Of a stretch of DNA of 64,000 bases, positions 53,615 to 61,852 are shown piece by piece (position 1 is the first letter of the stretch; the number at the start of each line of letters is the position of its first letter). A program made the translations under genes and the position numbers. The notes below the pieces were generated by a model. That model did no database searches. It worked only from the letters and a program-made list of their open reading frames with translations, and was not told the origin of the DNA. The DNA lies in the NCBI RefSeq assembly GCF_022398315.1, contig NZ_JAKEVF010000006.1, forward strand, positions 125,544-189,543. The letters run 5' to 3'. The stretch comes from Shewanella sp. Isolate11 (GTDB taxonomy: Bacteria > Pseudomonadota > Gammaproteobacteria > Enterobacterales > Shewanellaceae).

Positions 53615-56143
53615 ATGGATAAAATCAATGTATTGGTTGTAGGTAATGGCATGGTTGGCCATAAATTTATCGACAATATGTTAGCAAAAGAGGATGGGAA
53701 CCAGTTTGGGTTAACGACCTTTGCTGAAGAGCCGCGTTTGGCCTATGACAGGGTGCAGTTGAGTAGCTATTTTAGCGGTAAGACAGAACAAGATTTAGCT
53801 TTAACCGATGCCAATTATTATCAACAGCATGGGGTTAAATTTTTGCTGGATACCAAGGTGGTGGATATTGACCCCTTGGCTCATACCGTTACCACAGACA
53901 ATGGCGAGCAAGTTAGTTACGACAAGCTGGTACTGGCTACGGGCTCTTATCCTTTCGTTCCTCCTATTGCGGGTAACGATGGGGAACATTGCTTAGTTTA
54001 TCGCACGATTGCCGATCTTGAGGCGATCACCGAGTCGAGTTGCCATAGTGAAAAAGGGGTGGTGATTGGTGGTGGCTTATTGGGATTAGAGGCGGCTAAT
54101 GCCCTTAAAAACTTAGGGTTAGAAACCCATGTGGTTGAGTTCGCACCAAGATTAATGGCGGTACAGCTCGATGATGGTGGCGCCAGACTGTTACGTCATC
54201 AAATTGAAGATTTGGGTGTATGTGTGCATACCGAGAAGGCGACCACAGAAATTGTTGCAGGTGATAAAAGTCGTTATCGACTCAATTTTGCCGACGGCTC
54301 TCATCTTGAAACTGACATGATAGTTTTCTCTGCGGGAATTCGTCCTCAAGATGAATTAGCGCGTCAGGCTAAGCTAGAGGTCGGTGAGCGCGGTGGTATC
54401 GTGATTAACGATTATTGCCAAACCAGCGATAAAGATATTTATGCCATAGGTGAATGTGCCTTATGGCAAGGACGTATCTTCGGTTTGGTTGCTCCTGGAT
54501 ATAGCATGGCGGCTGTCGCGGCTGGACACATTGCAGGTGATGATGCTTGTTTTAGTGGTGCCGATATGAGTACCAAGTTGAAGTTACTCGGCTTGGATGT
54601 TGCCAGTATTGGCGATGCCCATGCACAGACAGCAGGGGCGCAATCTTATACCTTCCAAGATGAAGTGGCCCAAGTTTATAAAAGGCTGGTGGTTAACGCC
54701 GCTGGCGATCGCGTCTTAGGTGCCGTGTTAGTGGGTGATGTTGAAGCCTATGGTCAGCTGTTACAGATGATGTTGAATGATCTGCCTCTGCCAGATCATC
54801 CTTCGGCATTGATATTGCCTAATATAGACGGTGACTCGGCTGCCATGGGAGTTGAGGCATTGCCTGCAAGTGCACAGTTATGCTCTTGCTATGATGTCAC
54901 TAAGGCGGATGTTGTCGATGCGGTGGCTAATGGCGCTACCGATATGGCGGCGATAAAAGCATGCACTAAAGCGTCGACGGGTTGTGGTGGTTGTAGCGCT
55001 TTAGTGAAACAGGTGATGGACTGCGAATTGACTGCAATGGGTCATCAAGTGGATAACAACCTGTGTGAGCATTTCAGTTATACCCGCCCTGAACTCGCCG
55101 ATATCGTTCGTATTAAGAAAATTAATAGTTTTGATCAGCTGCTAGAAAGTCATGGAACTGGCCATGGTTGTGAAATCTGCAAGCCGACAGTGGCGTCTAT
55201 CCTCGCATCTTTCTGGAATGAATATGTGTTAGAAGAGCCACATGTGGGGCTACAAGACACTAATGATGTGTATCTCGGCAATATGCAAAAAGATGGTACC
55301 TATTCAGTGGTGCCTCGCATTGCCGGTGGTGAAATCACTCCTGATAAACTTATCGTTCTCGGTGAAGTGGCTAAAGAGTTTGACCTCTATACCAAGATCA
55401 CCGGTGGACAACGAATTGACCTTTTCGGTGCACAACTACACGAACTACCCTTGATTTGGCGCAAGCTGGTGGATGCGGGATTTGAAACCGGACATGCTTA
55501 TGGCAAGTCGGTACGAACGGTGAAATCTTGTGTTGGCGACAGTTGGTGCCGTTTCGGTGTGCAGGACAGTTTAGGTTTCGCCATCGATATTGAGAACCGA
55601 TATAAAGGCCTGAGATCACCTCATAAGCTTAAGTTTGCGGTATCGGGTTGTACCCGTGAATGTGCCGAAGCGCAGTCGAAAGATGTTGGTATTATCGCAA
55701 CCGAAAATGGCTGGAATCTTTATGTGGGCGGTAATGGTGGTATGCGTCCGCGTCATGCCGAATTGTTTGCCTCTAATCTCGACGATCAAACACTTATCAA
55801 ATATGTCGATCGCTTTCTCATGTTCTATATCCGCAGCGCCGAGCGTTTACAACGCACCTCAGTATGGATTGAAAACCTAGAAGGTGGCATCGAATATCTT
55901 AAATCTGTGATTATCGACGACAAGCTTGGTCTAGCCGAGGAGTTGGAATCCGAGATGGCCCATAGCATCGCTCAATATCAATGTGAGTGGAAAACCACAA
56001 TAGAAAGCCCTGAAAAGCTTAAGCGATTCCAACATTTTGTGAATAGCCAGGCGGGCGACAGTGAGCTGGCTTATGACATCAAGCGGCAACAGCGCATGCC
56101 GGTGCAGATCCATAAAATTCCAGTATTAGAAATTGTTGATTAG
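53615..56143 (+). CDS. nirB: NAD(P)H-nitrite reductase large subunit NirB
   Basis: 842 residues from the ATG at 53615, with GGGGA six bases upstream. Order: FAD/NAD(P)H reductase (VLVVGNGMVGHKF, VVIGGGLLGLEAA), BFD-like [2Fe-2S] (LCSCYDV, TGCGGC), then sirohaem/[4Fe-4S] nitrite reductase with SCVGDSWCRFG and VSGCTRECAEAQ supplying the cluster cysteines. It reduces nitrite to ammonium with six electrons (established). It is followed by nirD after 9 bases. Confidence 0.97.
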   Translation: MDKINVLVVGNGMVGHKFIDNMLAKEDGNQFGLTTFAEEPRLAYDRVQLSSYFSGKTEQDLALTDANYYQQHGVKFLLDTKVVDIDPLAHTVTTDNGEQVSYDKLVLATGSYPFVPPIAGNDGEHCLVYRTIADLEAITESSCHSEKGVVIGGGLLGLEAANALKNLGLETHVVEFAPRLMAVQLDDGGARLLRHQIEDLGVCVHTEKATTEIVAGDKSRYRLNFADGSHLETDMIVFSAGIRPQDELARQAKLEVGERGGIVINDYCQTSDKDIYAIGECALWQGRIFGLVAPGYSMAAVAAGHIAGDDACFSGADMSTKLKLLGLDVASIGDAHAQTAGAQSYTFQDEVAQVYKRLVVNAAGDRVLGAVLVGDVEAYGQLLQMMLNDLPLPDHPSALILPNIDGDSAAMGVEALPASAQLCSCYDVTKADVVDAVANGATDMAAIKACTKASTGCGGCSALVKQVMDCELTAMGHQVDNNLCEHFSYTRPELADIVRIKKINSFDQLLESHGTGHGCEICKPTVASILASFWNEYVLEEPHVGLQDTNDVYLGNMQKDGTYSVVPRIAGGEITPDKLIVLGEVAKEFDLYTKITGGQRIDLFGAQLHELPLIWRKLVDAGFETGHAYGKSVRTVKSCVGDSWCRFGVQDSLGFAIDIENRYKGLRSPHKLKFAVSGCTRECAEAQSKDVGIIATENGWNLYVGGNGGMRPRHAELFASNLDDQTLIKYVDRFLMFYIRSAERLQRTSVWIENLEGGIEYLKSVIIDDKLGLAEELESEMAHSIAQYQCEWKTTIESPEKLKRFQHFVNSQAGDSELAYDIKRQQRMPVQIHKIPVLEIVD

Positions 56144-56152
56144 GGGGTAGGT

Positions 56153-56485
56153 ATGAATACTTGGGTCGATATTTGTCAGAGTGAAGATATTGTTGCGGGA
56201 ACCGGAGTGTGTGCCTTATTGGGCAGTGAGCAAGTGGCCATTTTTCGATGTCGGCAGAGTGATCGTTTGTTTGCGGTATCTAACTATGACCCTATAGGTC
56301 GAGCCAATGTGTTATCTCGGGGGATCATGGGCTGTATTAAAGGGGAGTTAGTGGTGTCTTCGCCTTTGTATAAGCAACATTTCAATTTACAGACGGGTGG
56401 TTGTTTACAAGACCCGAACTATCAACTTAAGACCTATGAGGTTCGGCGTCAGGGACAAAGCATACAGTTACTTAAAGTGGCTTAA
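56153..56485 (+). CDS. nirD: Nitrite reductase small subunit NirD
   Basis: 110 residues, Rieske-like fold without the Rieske Cys/His ligands, as usual for NirD. WVDICQSEDIVAGTGVCALLG, QVAIFRC, SNYDPIGRANVLSRGI and GELVVSSPLYKQHFNL align with E. coli NirD. Partner of NirB (established). A ribosome site GGGGGTAGGT lies before the ATG. Confidence 0.95.
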   Translation: MNTWVDICQSEDIVAGTGVCALLGSEQVAIFRCRQSDRLFAVSNYDPIGRANVLSRGIMGCIKGELVVSSPLYKQHFNLQTGGCLQDPNYQLKTYEVRRQGQSIQLLKVA

Positions 56486-56586
56486 CCTACTTAGTACCGA
56501 AACAGTCAGTGTCGAAATTAGTTAACCGATACTGAAATATTTAACGATTTAATTTAATTGCTACTTAAAGTAGCAGGGACTTGTGC

Positions 56587-56617
56587 ACCTAAAATTTAGG
56601 TCATAGCCAATTTAGGT
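56587..56617. promoter_or_regulatory. Candidate operator before the nitrate transporter
   Basis: ACCTAAA-A-TTTAGGT (56587-56601) is a perfect inverted repeat, and its right half AATTTAGGT recurs at 56609-56617, a 16-base period. Suggests a dimeric regulator site between nirD and the transporter gene. Confidence 0.4.
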
Positions 56618-56702
56618 TCGAATTTGAGTTACCTTAACTGCAGATATTTTGCCGTTATAAGTCGGTTAAGGGTAACCAGAGAATAACGTTAATTGGCGGC
56701 AA

Positions 56703-56720
56703 GTTCTCATTAGGGAGAAC
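56703..56720 (+). promoter_or_regulatory. Hairpin covering the transporter ribosome site
   Basis: GTTCTC (56703-56708) pairs with GAGAAC (56715-56720), enclosing the AGGGAG ribosome site (56712-56717) of the following gene. Another small hairpin TGCTACT/AGTAGCA is at 56559-56575. Possible translational control. Confidence 0.4.
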
Positions 56721-56725
56721 CCGTT

Positions 56726-58201
56726 ATGAGTACAGTAAATCGATTCAACCTCTTCTCATTTAGTGGGAATATGAAAATACTCCACCTGAGCTGGATGGCC
56801 TTTTTTATCACCTTTGTCGTGTGGTTTAACTTTGCGCCATTATTACAATCGGTTAAGCAATCCTTAGGGTTAACCACCGCCGAAATTAAAACTCTGCTCA
56901 TTCTGAATGTGGCATTTACGATTCCTGCTAGGGTCATCATTGGCATGCTTACCGACCGCTTTGGACCGCGCTTGGTATATTCCATGCTATTGGCGATCTG
57001 TTCGATACCTTGTTTTGCTTTTGCAATGGCCGATAGTTTTGTTCAAGCGGCTATTGCTCGATTCTTACTGGGCTTTATTGGCGCAGGATTTGTGGTGGGT
57101 ATTCGTTTAGTTTCCGAGTGGTTTCCTCATCATCAGTTAGGTACTGCAGAAGGCATATATGGCGGCTGGGGTAACTTTGGCTCGGCGGCTGCGGCATTTA
57201 CCTTGCCGACAATCGCGCTGATATTTGGTGGTGACGATGGTTGGCGTTATGCCATGGGGCTTACAGGATTAGTCAGCTTAATGTTTGCGTTTGTTTTTTA
57301 TCGTAATGTTGAGGATACCCCTAAGGGCGCTACTTACTTTAAACCCAAGAACCTCACCGCCATGGAAGTGACCTCTAAAGGAGATTTCTATCTGTTATTG
57401 CTGATGAAAATCCCCATGTACGGTGCCTTGGCATTATTGGCGTGGAAGTTATCGCCTGCGGGTGTTGCTATGTTAACGGATACGGTCGTTTGGGCTATTT
57501 ATCTTGGGTTGGGGCTACTGTATTTGTATGAAGTCTCGCAAGTATGGAAAGTGAACAAAACGGTGTTTGAAGGGCCGGTACCAGAAATCCACAGATATAA
57601 GTTTAAGCAAGTGGCTGTGTTGAATGTGCTTTATTTTGCGACTTTTGGTTCAGAGTTAGCTGTGGTTTCCATGTTGCCGCTGTTTTTCGCTGAAACCTTC
57701 GAATTGACCCCTGTGATGGCGGGGATGGTCGCTTCGGCTTATGCGTTTATGAATCTTATGTCACGCCCTGGTGGCGGCTGGATTTCTGATAAGTTTGGTC
57801 GTAAACCTACGCTACTGATTTTGACCGCGGGTTTAGCGGCGGGCTACTTTTTAATGGGGCAGGTGAACAGCGAATGGCCGGTGTGGATAGCCGTTGCTGC
57901 AGCGATGGCCTGTTCTTTCTTTGTGCAATCAGGTGAAGGCGCGGTATTCGCCACAGTGCCACTCATTAAACGTCGAATGACAGGACAGATCGCAGGCATG
58001 ACCGGAGCCTACGGTAACGTGGGTGCCGTGTGTTATTTAACTGTGCTCTCTTTCGTTGACTACAGTACCTTTTTCTATGTTATTGCCATCACTGCTGTGG
58101 TGGGATTTGTGGCGCTGTGGATGATGGAAGAACCCAAAGGGCAGATGGTGGAAGTCAATCAAGATGGCAGCGTTACTCTTATTGACGTATCGAGCCGATA
58201 A
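56726..58201 (+). CDS. NarK/NasA-family nitrate/nitrite MFS transporter
   Basis: 491 residues, about 12 hydrophobic helices. The nitrate-porter family pattern is present: WMAFFITFVVWFNFAPL, MLTDRFGPRLVY, GFIGAGFVVGIRLVSEWFP, GTAEGIYGGWGNFGSAAAAF and, in the second half, RPGGGWISDKFGRKP and MTGAYGNVGAVCYL, the two Gly-rich signature helices. It imports nitrate and/or exports nitrite (family knowledge). In an assimilation cluster, nitrate uptake is likely. It is 240 bases after nirD, perhaps with its own control. Confidence 0.93.
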   Translation: MSTVNRFNLFSFSGNMKILHLSWMAFFITFVVWFNFAPLLQSVKQSLGLTTAEIKTLLILNVAFTIPARVIIGMLTDRFGPRLVYSMLLAICSIPCFAFAMADSFVQAAIARFLLGFIGAGFVVGIRLVSEWFPHHQLGTAEGIYGGWGNFGSAAAAFTLPTIALIFGGDDGWRYAMGLTGLVSLMFAFVFYRNVEDTPKGATYFKPKNLTAMEVTSKGDFYLLLLMKIPMYGALALLAWKLSPAGVAMLTDTVVWAIYLGLGLLYLYEVSQVWKVNKTVFEGPVPEIHRYKFKQVAVLNVLYFATFGSELAVVSMLPLFFAETFELTPVMAGMVASAYAFMNLMSRPGGGWISDKFGRKPTLLILTAGLAAGYFLMGQVNSEWPVWIAVAAAMACSFFVQSGEGAVFATVPLIKRRMTGQIAGMTGAYGNVGAVCYLTVLSFVDYSTFFYVIAITAVVGFVALWMMEEPKGQMVEVNQDGSVTLIDVSSR

Positions 58202-58213
58202 ACTGGAACGCCG

Positions 58214-59983
58214 ATGACAGTGAATATTCAAGCGCAACCTCTTGTTTCTGGACAGATAGAAACCACAAAAAAATCACTGCAGGTGAGTTTTGGTGGGCAA
58301 TCTATTGCGGGGGCTCGAAGTCATAACCAGGATGCCTTTGCTGTGTATCGCAGTAGCGATATGCAGCAACTGATGCACAAAGGGGTTGTTGCTTGTATTG
58401 CCGATGGTGTGAGTTGCAGTAGTCATGCTCAGCAAGCCAGTCAGCTTTGTGTGACTCAGTTTATCGAGGACTATTTGAGTACTCCTGAAAGCTGGGGAGT
58501 AAAGCAGTCGGCGCATAGGGTACTCAGTTCATTGAACTCATGGTTGTATCATCATAGCCAGCAGTGTGATTTACAACATAATAGTTTTGTCTCCACCTTT
58601 AGCGCTTTGGTGGTTAAGTCTAATAGGGTACATCTGTTTCATGCCGGAGACAGTCGTGTCTATCTCTATCGTCAGGGGGAGTTGCGGCAGCTGACTCGGG
58701 ATCACTGCCAGCATCAGATGGGGAATAAAAGTTTTTTGACTCGAGCTTTAGGGATGGATAGCCATCTTGAGGTGGATTATCAAAGCCATGAGGCTCAACA
58801 GGGGGATCTGTTTTTACTCAGTACCGATGGCGTGCATGAATGCTTGTCTCCCAGCGAAATTAGCCAGTCGTTACAGCAAGTAGAGCAAGCTCTGCCGTTA
58901 GAGAAAATTGCCGACACGCTTGTGCAGCAAGCCTTTCGGCAAGGTAGTCAGGATAATCTAAGTTGTGTGCTGCTAAAGGTAGAAGCATTGCCTTTTATTG
59001 AGGCGAATGAATTAGTGCAGCAATACCAACAGAAAGTCATTCCGCCAGTGATGGATGTCGGTAATAAGATCGATGAGTTCGAGGTGGTAAAAGTCTTATA
59101 TAGTGGAAGCCGGAGTCATATTTATCTGGTCGAGCACAGAGACAGTAAAGCGACTTATGTGATTAAGGCTCCCTCGTTAAATTATGCTGACGACCCTTTA
59201 TATCTAGCCAGTTTTGTTCGTGAGCAATGGATCGGACAACGGACGCAACATGCGAGTTTAATGAAGGTTTATCCTTATTCGACGCCTTTTTTGTATCACC
59301 TTTGCCAATATGTACCTGGGCAGACCCTGCGCCAATGGATGCTTGATCACCCCCATGCGGAGATCAATCAAGTTCGTTCGATTGTTGGCGAGGTAGTTAT
59401 TGCGATTCGAGCATTGCAAAGATTAGCCGTGGTGCATAGGGATCTAAAGCCGGAAAACTTACTGCTGACGGAAGATAATAAAGTGGTGTTAATCGATTAT
59501 GGTGCTGCACAGGCGATGGGGTTAGTAGAGTTGCAGCAAGAAGATAAAGAATGTCCGTTAGGTGCTAAAGGCTATATTGCTCCTGAATATTTGATGGGGC
59601 AGGAGGCCAGTCATCAATCTGATATTTTTTCTTTAGCTGTGATGATTTATGAAATGTTGACCGGAGAGTTACCTTATAAACTCGAAGGTGCTAATTATGT
59701 CGATCACTTCCGTAGCCATAAGTGGAACTATATTTCGGCACGTTGCTTTAGAGATGATATTCCAGTCTGGTTGGATTTAACCTTACAAAAGGCCTGTCAT
59801 CCACAACCACAGTTACGTTATCAAGCGATGTCTGAGTTACTTGTCGATCTGACTACACCGAATAAAACCTTGTTAGCCCAGCGACAACACTCACCATTAA
59901 TAGAGCGCGACCCTATACTGTTTTGGCGTACATTATCGGTACTATTAATGCTCGTCATCTTAATACAAGCTTTGCTGTTATAA
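58214..59983 (+). CDS. Fused PP2C phosphatase / Ser-Thr protein kinase, tail-anchored
   Basis: 589 residues. Residues about 27-255 are a PP2C phosphatase with the metal-site set ARSHNQDAF, IADGVS, HAGDSRVYLY, LLSTDGVHE and GSQDNLSCVLL. Residues about 273-540 are a protein kinase: a loose Gly loop (YSGSRSHIYLV), Lys in TYVIKAPS, HRDLKPEN near 407-414, DYG in place of DFG, and YIAPEYLMG. A single C-terminal helix (TLSVLLMLVILIQALLL) anchors it in the membrane with both domains in the cytoplasm. It is 12 bases after the transporter gene, so it likely regulates nitrate transport or reduction. A similar kinase is found next to nirBD in Pseudomonas (recalled). Confidence 0.9.
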   Translation: MTVNIQAQPLVSGQIETTKKSLQVSFGGQSIAGARSHNQDAFAVYRSSDMQQLMHKGVVACIADGVSCSSHAQQASQLCVTQFIEDYLSTPESWGVKQSAHRVLSSLNSWLYHHSQQCDLQHNSFVSTFSALVVKSNRVHLFHAGDSRVYLYRQGELRQLTRDHCQHQMGNKSFLTRALGMDSHLEVDYQSHEAQQGDLFLLSTDGVHECLSPSEISQSLQQVEQALPLEKIADTLVQQAFRQGSQDNLSCVLLKVEALPFIEANELVQQYQQKVIPPVMDVGNKIDEFEVVKVLYSGSRSHIYLVEHRDSKATYVIKAPSLNYADDPLYLASFVREQWIGQRTQHASLMKVYPYSTPFLYHLCQYVPGQTLRQWMLDHPHAEINQVRSIVGEVVIAIRALQRLAVVHRDLKPENLLLTEDNKVVLIDYGAAQAMGLVELQQEDKECPLGAKGYIAPEYLMGQEASHQSDIFSLAVMIYEMLTGELPYKLEGANYVDHFRSHKWNYISARCFRDDIPVWLDLTLQKACHPQPQLRYQAMSELLVDLTTPNKTLLAQRQHSPLIERDPILFWRTLSVLLMLVILIQALLL

Positions 59984-59998
59984 CCGCAATTACTCAGG

Positions 59999-60190
59999 TT
60001 AGGCTAAAACTGACTCGGAGCGATCTTCGATACGCTTCCATATTTTCTCATGAAAGTAGAACACAACAGTATTAATAGCTGGCTCGACTAGGGCGACGGC
60101 GCCTCCGATAACGACACTACCTGTTAATAAGTAAGTAATAGTGAAAGCAACGCCAAAGTGTAAGATGGCAAAGGTTAATGTTTTAGTCAT
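59999..60190 (-). CDS. DUF2061 small membrane protein
   Basis: 63 residues, AAGGAG ribosome site. Two hydrophobic segments (LTFAILHFGVAFTITYLLTG and VVIGGAVALVEPAINTVVFYF) followed by the DUF2061 HEKIWKRIE tail. Function is unknown. A strong Fur-box match lies about 30 bases upstream, indicating iron repression. Confidence 0.85.
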   Translation of the reverse strand: MTKTLTFAILHFGVAFTITYLLTGSVVIGGAVALVEPAINTVVFYFHEKIWKRIEDRSESVLA

Positions 60191-60219
60191 GGTCGAACTC
60201 CTTTTGAATTTATGTAAAT

Positions 60220-60238
60220 GATAATTGTTATCATTATC
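60220..60238 (-). promoter_or_regulatory. Fur box upstream of DUF2061 gene
   Basis: On the minus strand GATAATGATAACAATTATC matches 17 of 19 bases of the Fur consensus GATAATGATAATCATTATC. It lies 30-48 bases before the start codon, a position overlapping the promoter. Confidence 0.85.
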
Positions 60239-60329
60239 AGTGTAAATCCATTGAGCTTCGATAGTGTTGATTGTAAAAATCGATTGTAATTTAATTTTGT
60301 ATCTATTTTATGGTTTTTGGGGAAAATAG

Positions 60330-60353
60330 AAAGCCGCTAGTGATAGCGGCTTT
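60330..60353 (-). terminator. Terminator of menB
   Basis: AAAGCCGCTA (60330-60339), loop GTGA, TAGCGGCTTT (60344-60353), located 33 bases past the menB stop. The minus-strand tail is CTATTTT, a moderate U-tract. Confidence 0.75.
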
Positions 60354-60385
60354 TAATGGTCTAACTACAATTCACCATGCCAATA

Positions 60386-61288
60386 TTAATAGTGCCAAGG
60401 GAACTTAGAAAAGTCCTGATCACGTTTTTCTAAGAAGGCATCTCGGCCTTCAACTGCCTCATCTGTACCATAGGCAAGGCGAGTGGCTTCGCCAGCAAAT
60501 AGCTGCTGACCTACCAACCCATCATCTGGCAAGTTAAAGCCATATTTGAGCATCCGCATGGCGGTGGGCGATTTAGAGTTAATCTCTTTAGCCCAGTTTA
60601 AGGCTTCAGTCTCAAGTTCGGCATGAGGGATTGAGCGGTTGACCATGCCCATATCGAAAGCTTCATCGGCACTATAGTTAAAACCTAAGAAGAAGATTTC
60701 GCGAGCACGTTTCTGGCCGATCATCTTAGCCAAGTAGGCGCTGCCATAACCTGAGTCGAAACTGCCGACATCTGGATCGGTTTGTTTAAATACCGCATGT
60801 TCTTTTGAGGCCAAGGTCAAGTCGCACACAACATGCAAGCTATGGCCACCACCTACCGCCCAACCGGGTACCACGGCAATCACCACTTTAGGCATAAAGC
60901 GGATCAAACGTTGTACTTCTAATATATGTAGTCGTCCCATACGGGCAATATCGGGAGTGTCGGTTTCAGCACCCTCATATTTATAACCATCTTTGCCACG
61001 AATACGCTGGTCGCCACCGGCCGAGAATGACCACTGTCCTTTTGCTGAAGGGCCATTACCTGTAAGCAATACGCAGCCCACATCTGACCATTGTCGCGCG
61101 TGATCCAGTGCGATATAGAGTTCGTCTACGGTTTTAGGGCGAAACGAGTTAAGGCAGTCAGGACGATTAATGGCGATACGCACAGTGCCTTGATCTTTCG
61201 CCCTGTGATAAGTGATATCTTCAAATTCAAATCCTGCTACTTCATCCCAAAGGCTAGGTTCAAAAATATCAGAAACCGTGTCTGTCAT
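60386..61288 (-). CDS. menB: 1,4-dihydroxy-2-naphthoyl-CoA synthase MenB
   Basis: 300 residues from the ATG at 61288 (AGGG spaced 8 bases). Crotonase fold with RIAINRPDCLNSFRPKTVDEL, SFSAGGDQRIRG, PGWAVGGGHSLHVVCDLTLAS and FKQTDPDVGSFDSGYG, diagnostic of MenB, ending FPWHY. It cyclises o-succinylbenzoyl-CoA in menaquinone synthesis (established), important in Shewanella anaerobic respiration. It stands alone here. Confidence 0.96.
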   Translation of the reverse strand: MTDTVSDIFEPSLWDEVAGFEFEDITYHRAKDQGTVRIAINRPDCLNSFRPKTVDELYIALDHARQWSDVGCVLLTGNGPSAKGQWSFSAGGDQRIRGKDGYKYEGAETDTPDIARMGRLHILEVQRLIRFMPKVVIAVVPGWAVGGGHSLHVVCDLTLASKEHAVFKQTDPDVGSFDSGYGSAYLAKMIGQKRAREIFFLGFNYSADEAFDMGMVNRSIPHAELETEALNWAKEINSKSPTAMRMLKYGFNLPDDGLVGQQLFAGEATRLAYGTDEAVEGRDAFLEKRDQDFSKFPWHY

Positions 61289-61353
61289 GTTAGTTACCCT
61301 GTATTTGTAAAAGACTAATTTGCCAAGGCTAGGCTTATTATTTATAGAGGTCA

Positions 61354-61400
61354 ATTTAGGATATGAAAACCGTGTTTGAGCGCGATTTCATATCCTAAAT
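61354..61400. repeat. 15-base perfect inverted repeat upstream of menB
   Basis: ATTTAGGATATGAAA (61354-61368) and TTTCATATCCTAAAT (61386-61400), 17-base loop, between menB and the small gene at 61408. No T-run follows on either strand, so a strong hairpin or an operator rather than a classic terminator. Confidence 0.65.
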
Positions 61401-61407
61401 AAGCTGA

Positions 61408-61761
61408 TTAGTGAATTTTATCGCAGATGAAGGTTTGGTTTTCTTTGCTTAAGGCGGTAAAGCGTTTGCTATCATCGCCGCAATACTGATCTTTAAATTC
61501 GAGTACCGACTCTTTGGTCTCTAAAATACCATCTAGTGCTGCCAACTCTTTGCGATCGAGTCGGTCGGCAATTTCAGATTTTAGATGCGAGATGTCGTGT
61601 TCAACTCTGATAATTCTTGTGCCTGTCATCGAGTCGAGTTTGCGCTCAATTTTTTTCAGTAACGCATCGGTCTGCGCAATCGGTTCATCAAGTTTATCTG
61701 TTTGGGTCGCGAAGTAGTAAAGCACTGCTACTCCAGCCGCCACAATAATCCATCCTTTCAT
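61408..61761 (-). CDS. Small membrane-anchored coiled protein, unknown function
   Basis: 117 residues, GGGA before the ATG. An N-terminal helix (WIIVAAGVAVLYYFAT) followed by a charged, coiled-coil-prone stretch (KLDEPIAQTDALLKKIERKL onward) and two Cys (QYCGDD, FICDKI). No family recognised. Divergent from ccoG (91 bases). Confidence 0.65.
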   Translation of the reverse strand: MKGWIIVAAGVAVLYYFATQTDKLDEPIAQTDALLKKIERKLDSMTGTRIIRVEHDISHLKSEIADRLDRKELAALDGILETKESVLEFKDQYCGDDSKRFTALSKENQTFICDKIH

Positions 61762-61852
61762 TATTTTATCCCAACCTTGGTGAACAATTTGTAATAGAAA
61801 ATGTATAATAAGCCAGTTTTCATGAAATATTAAAGCTGTAAGGCTGTTAAAT

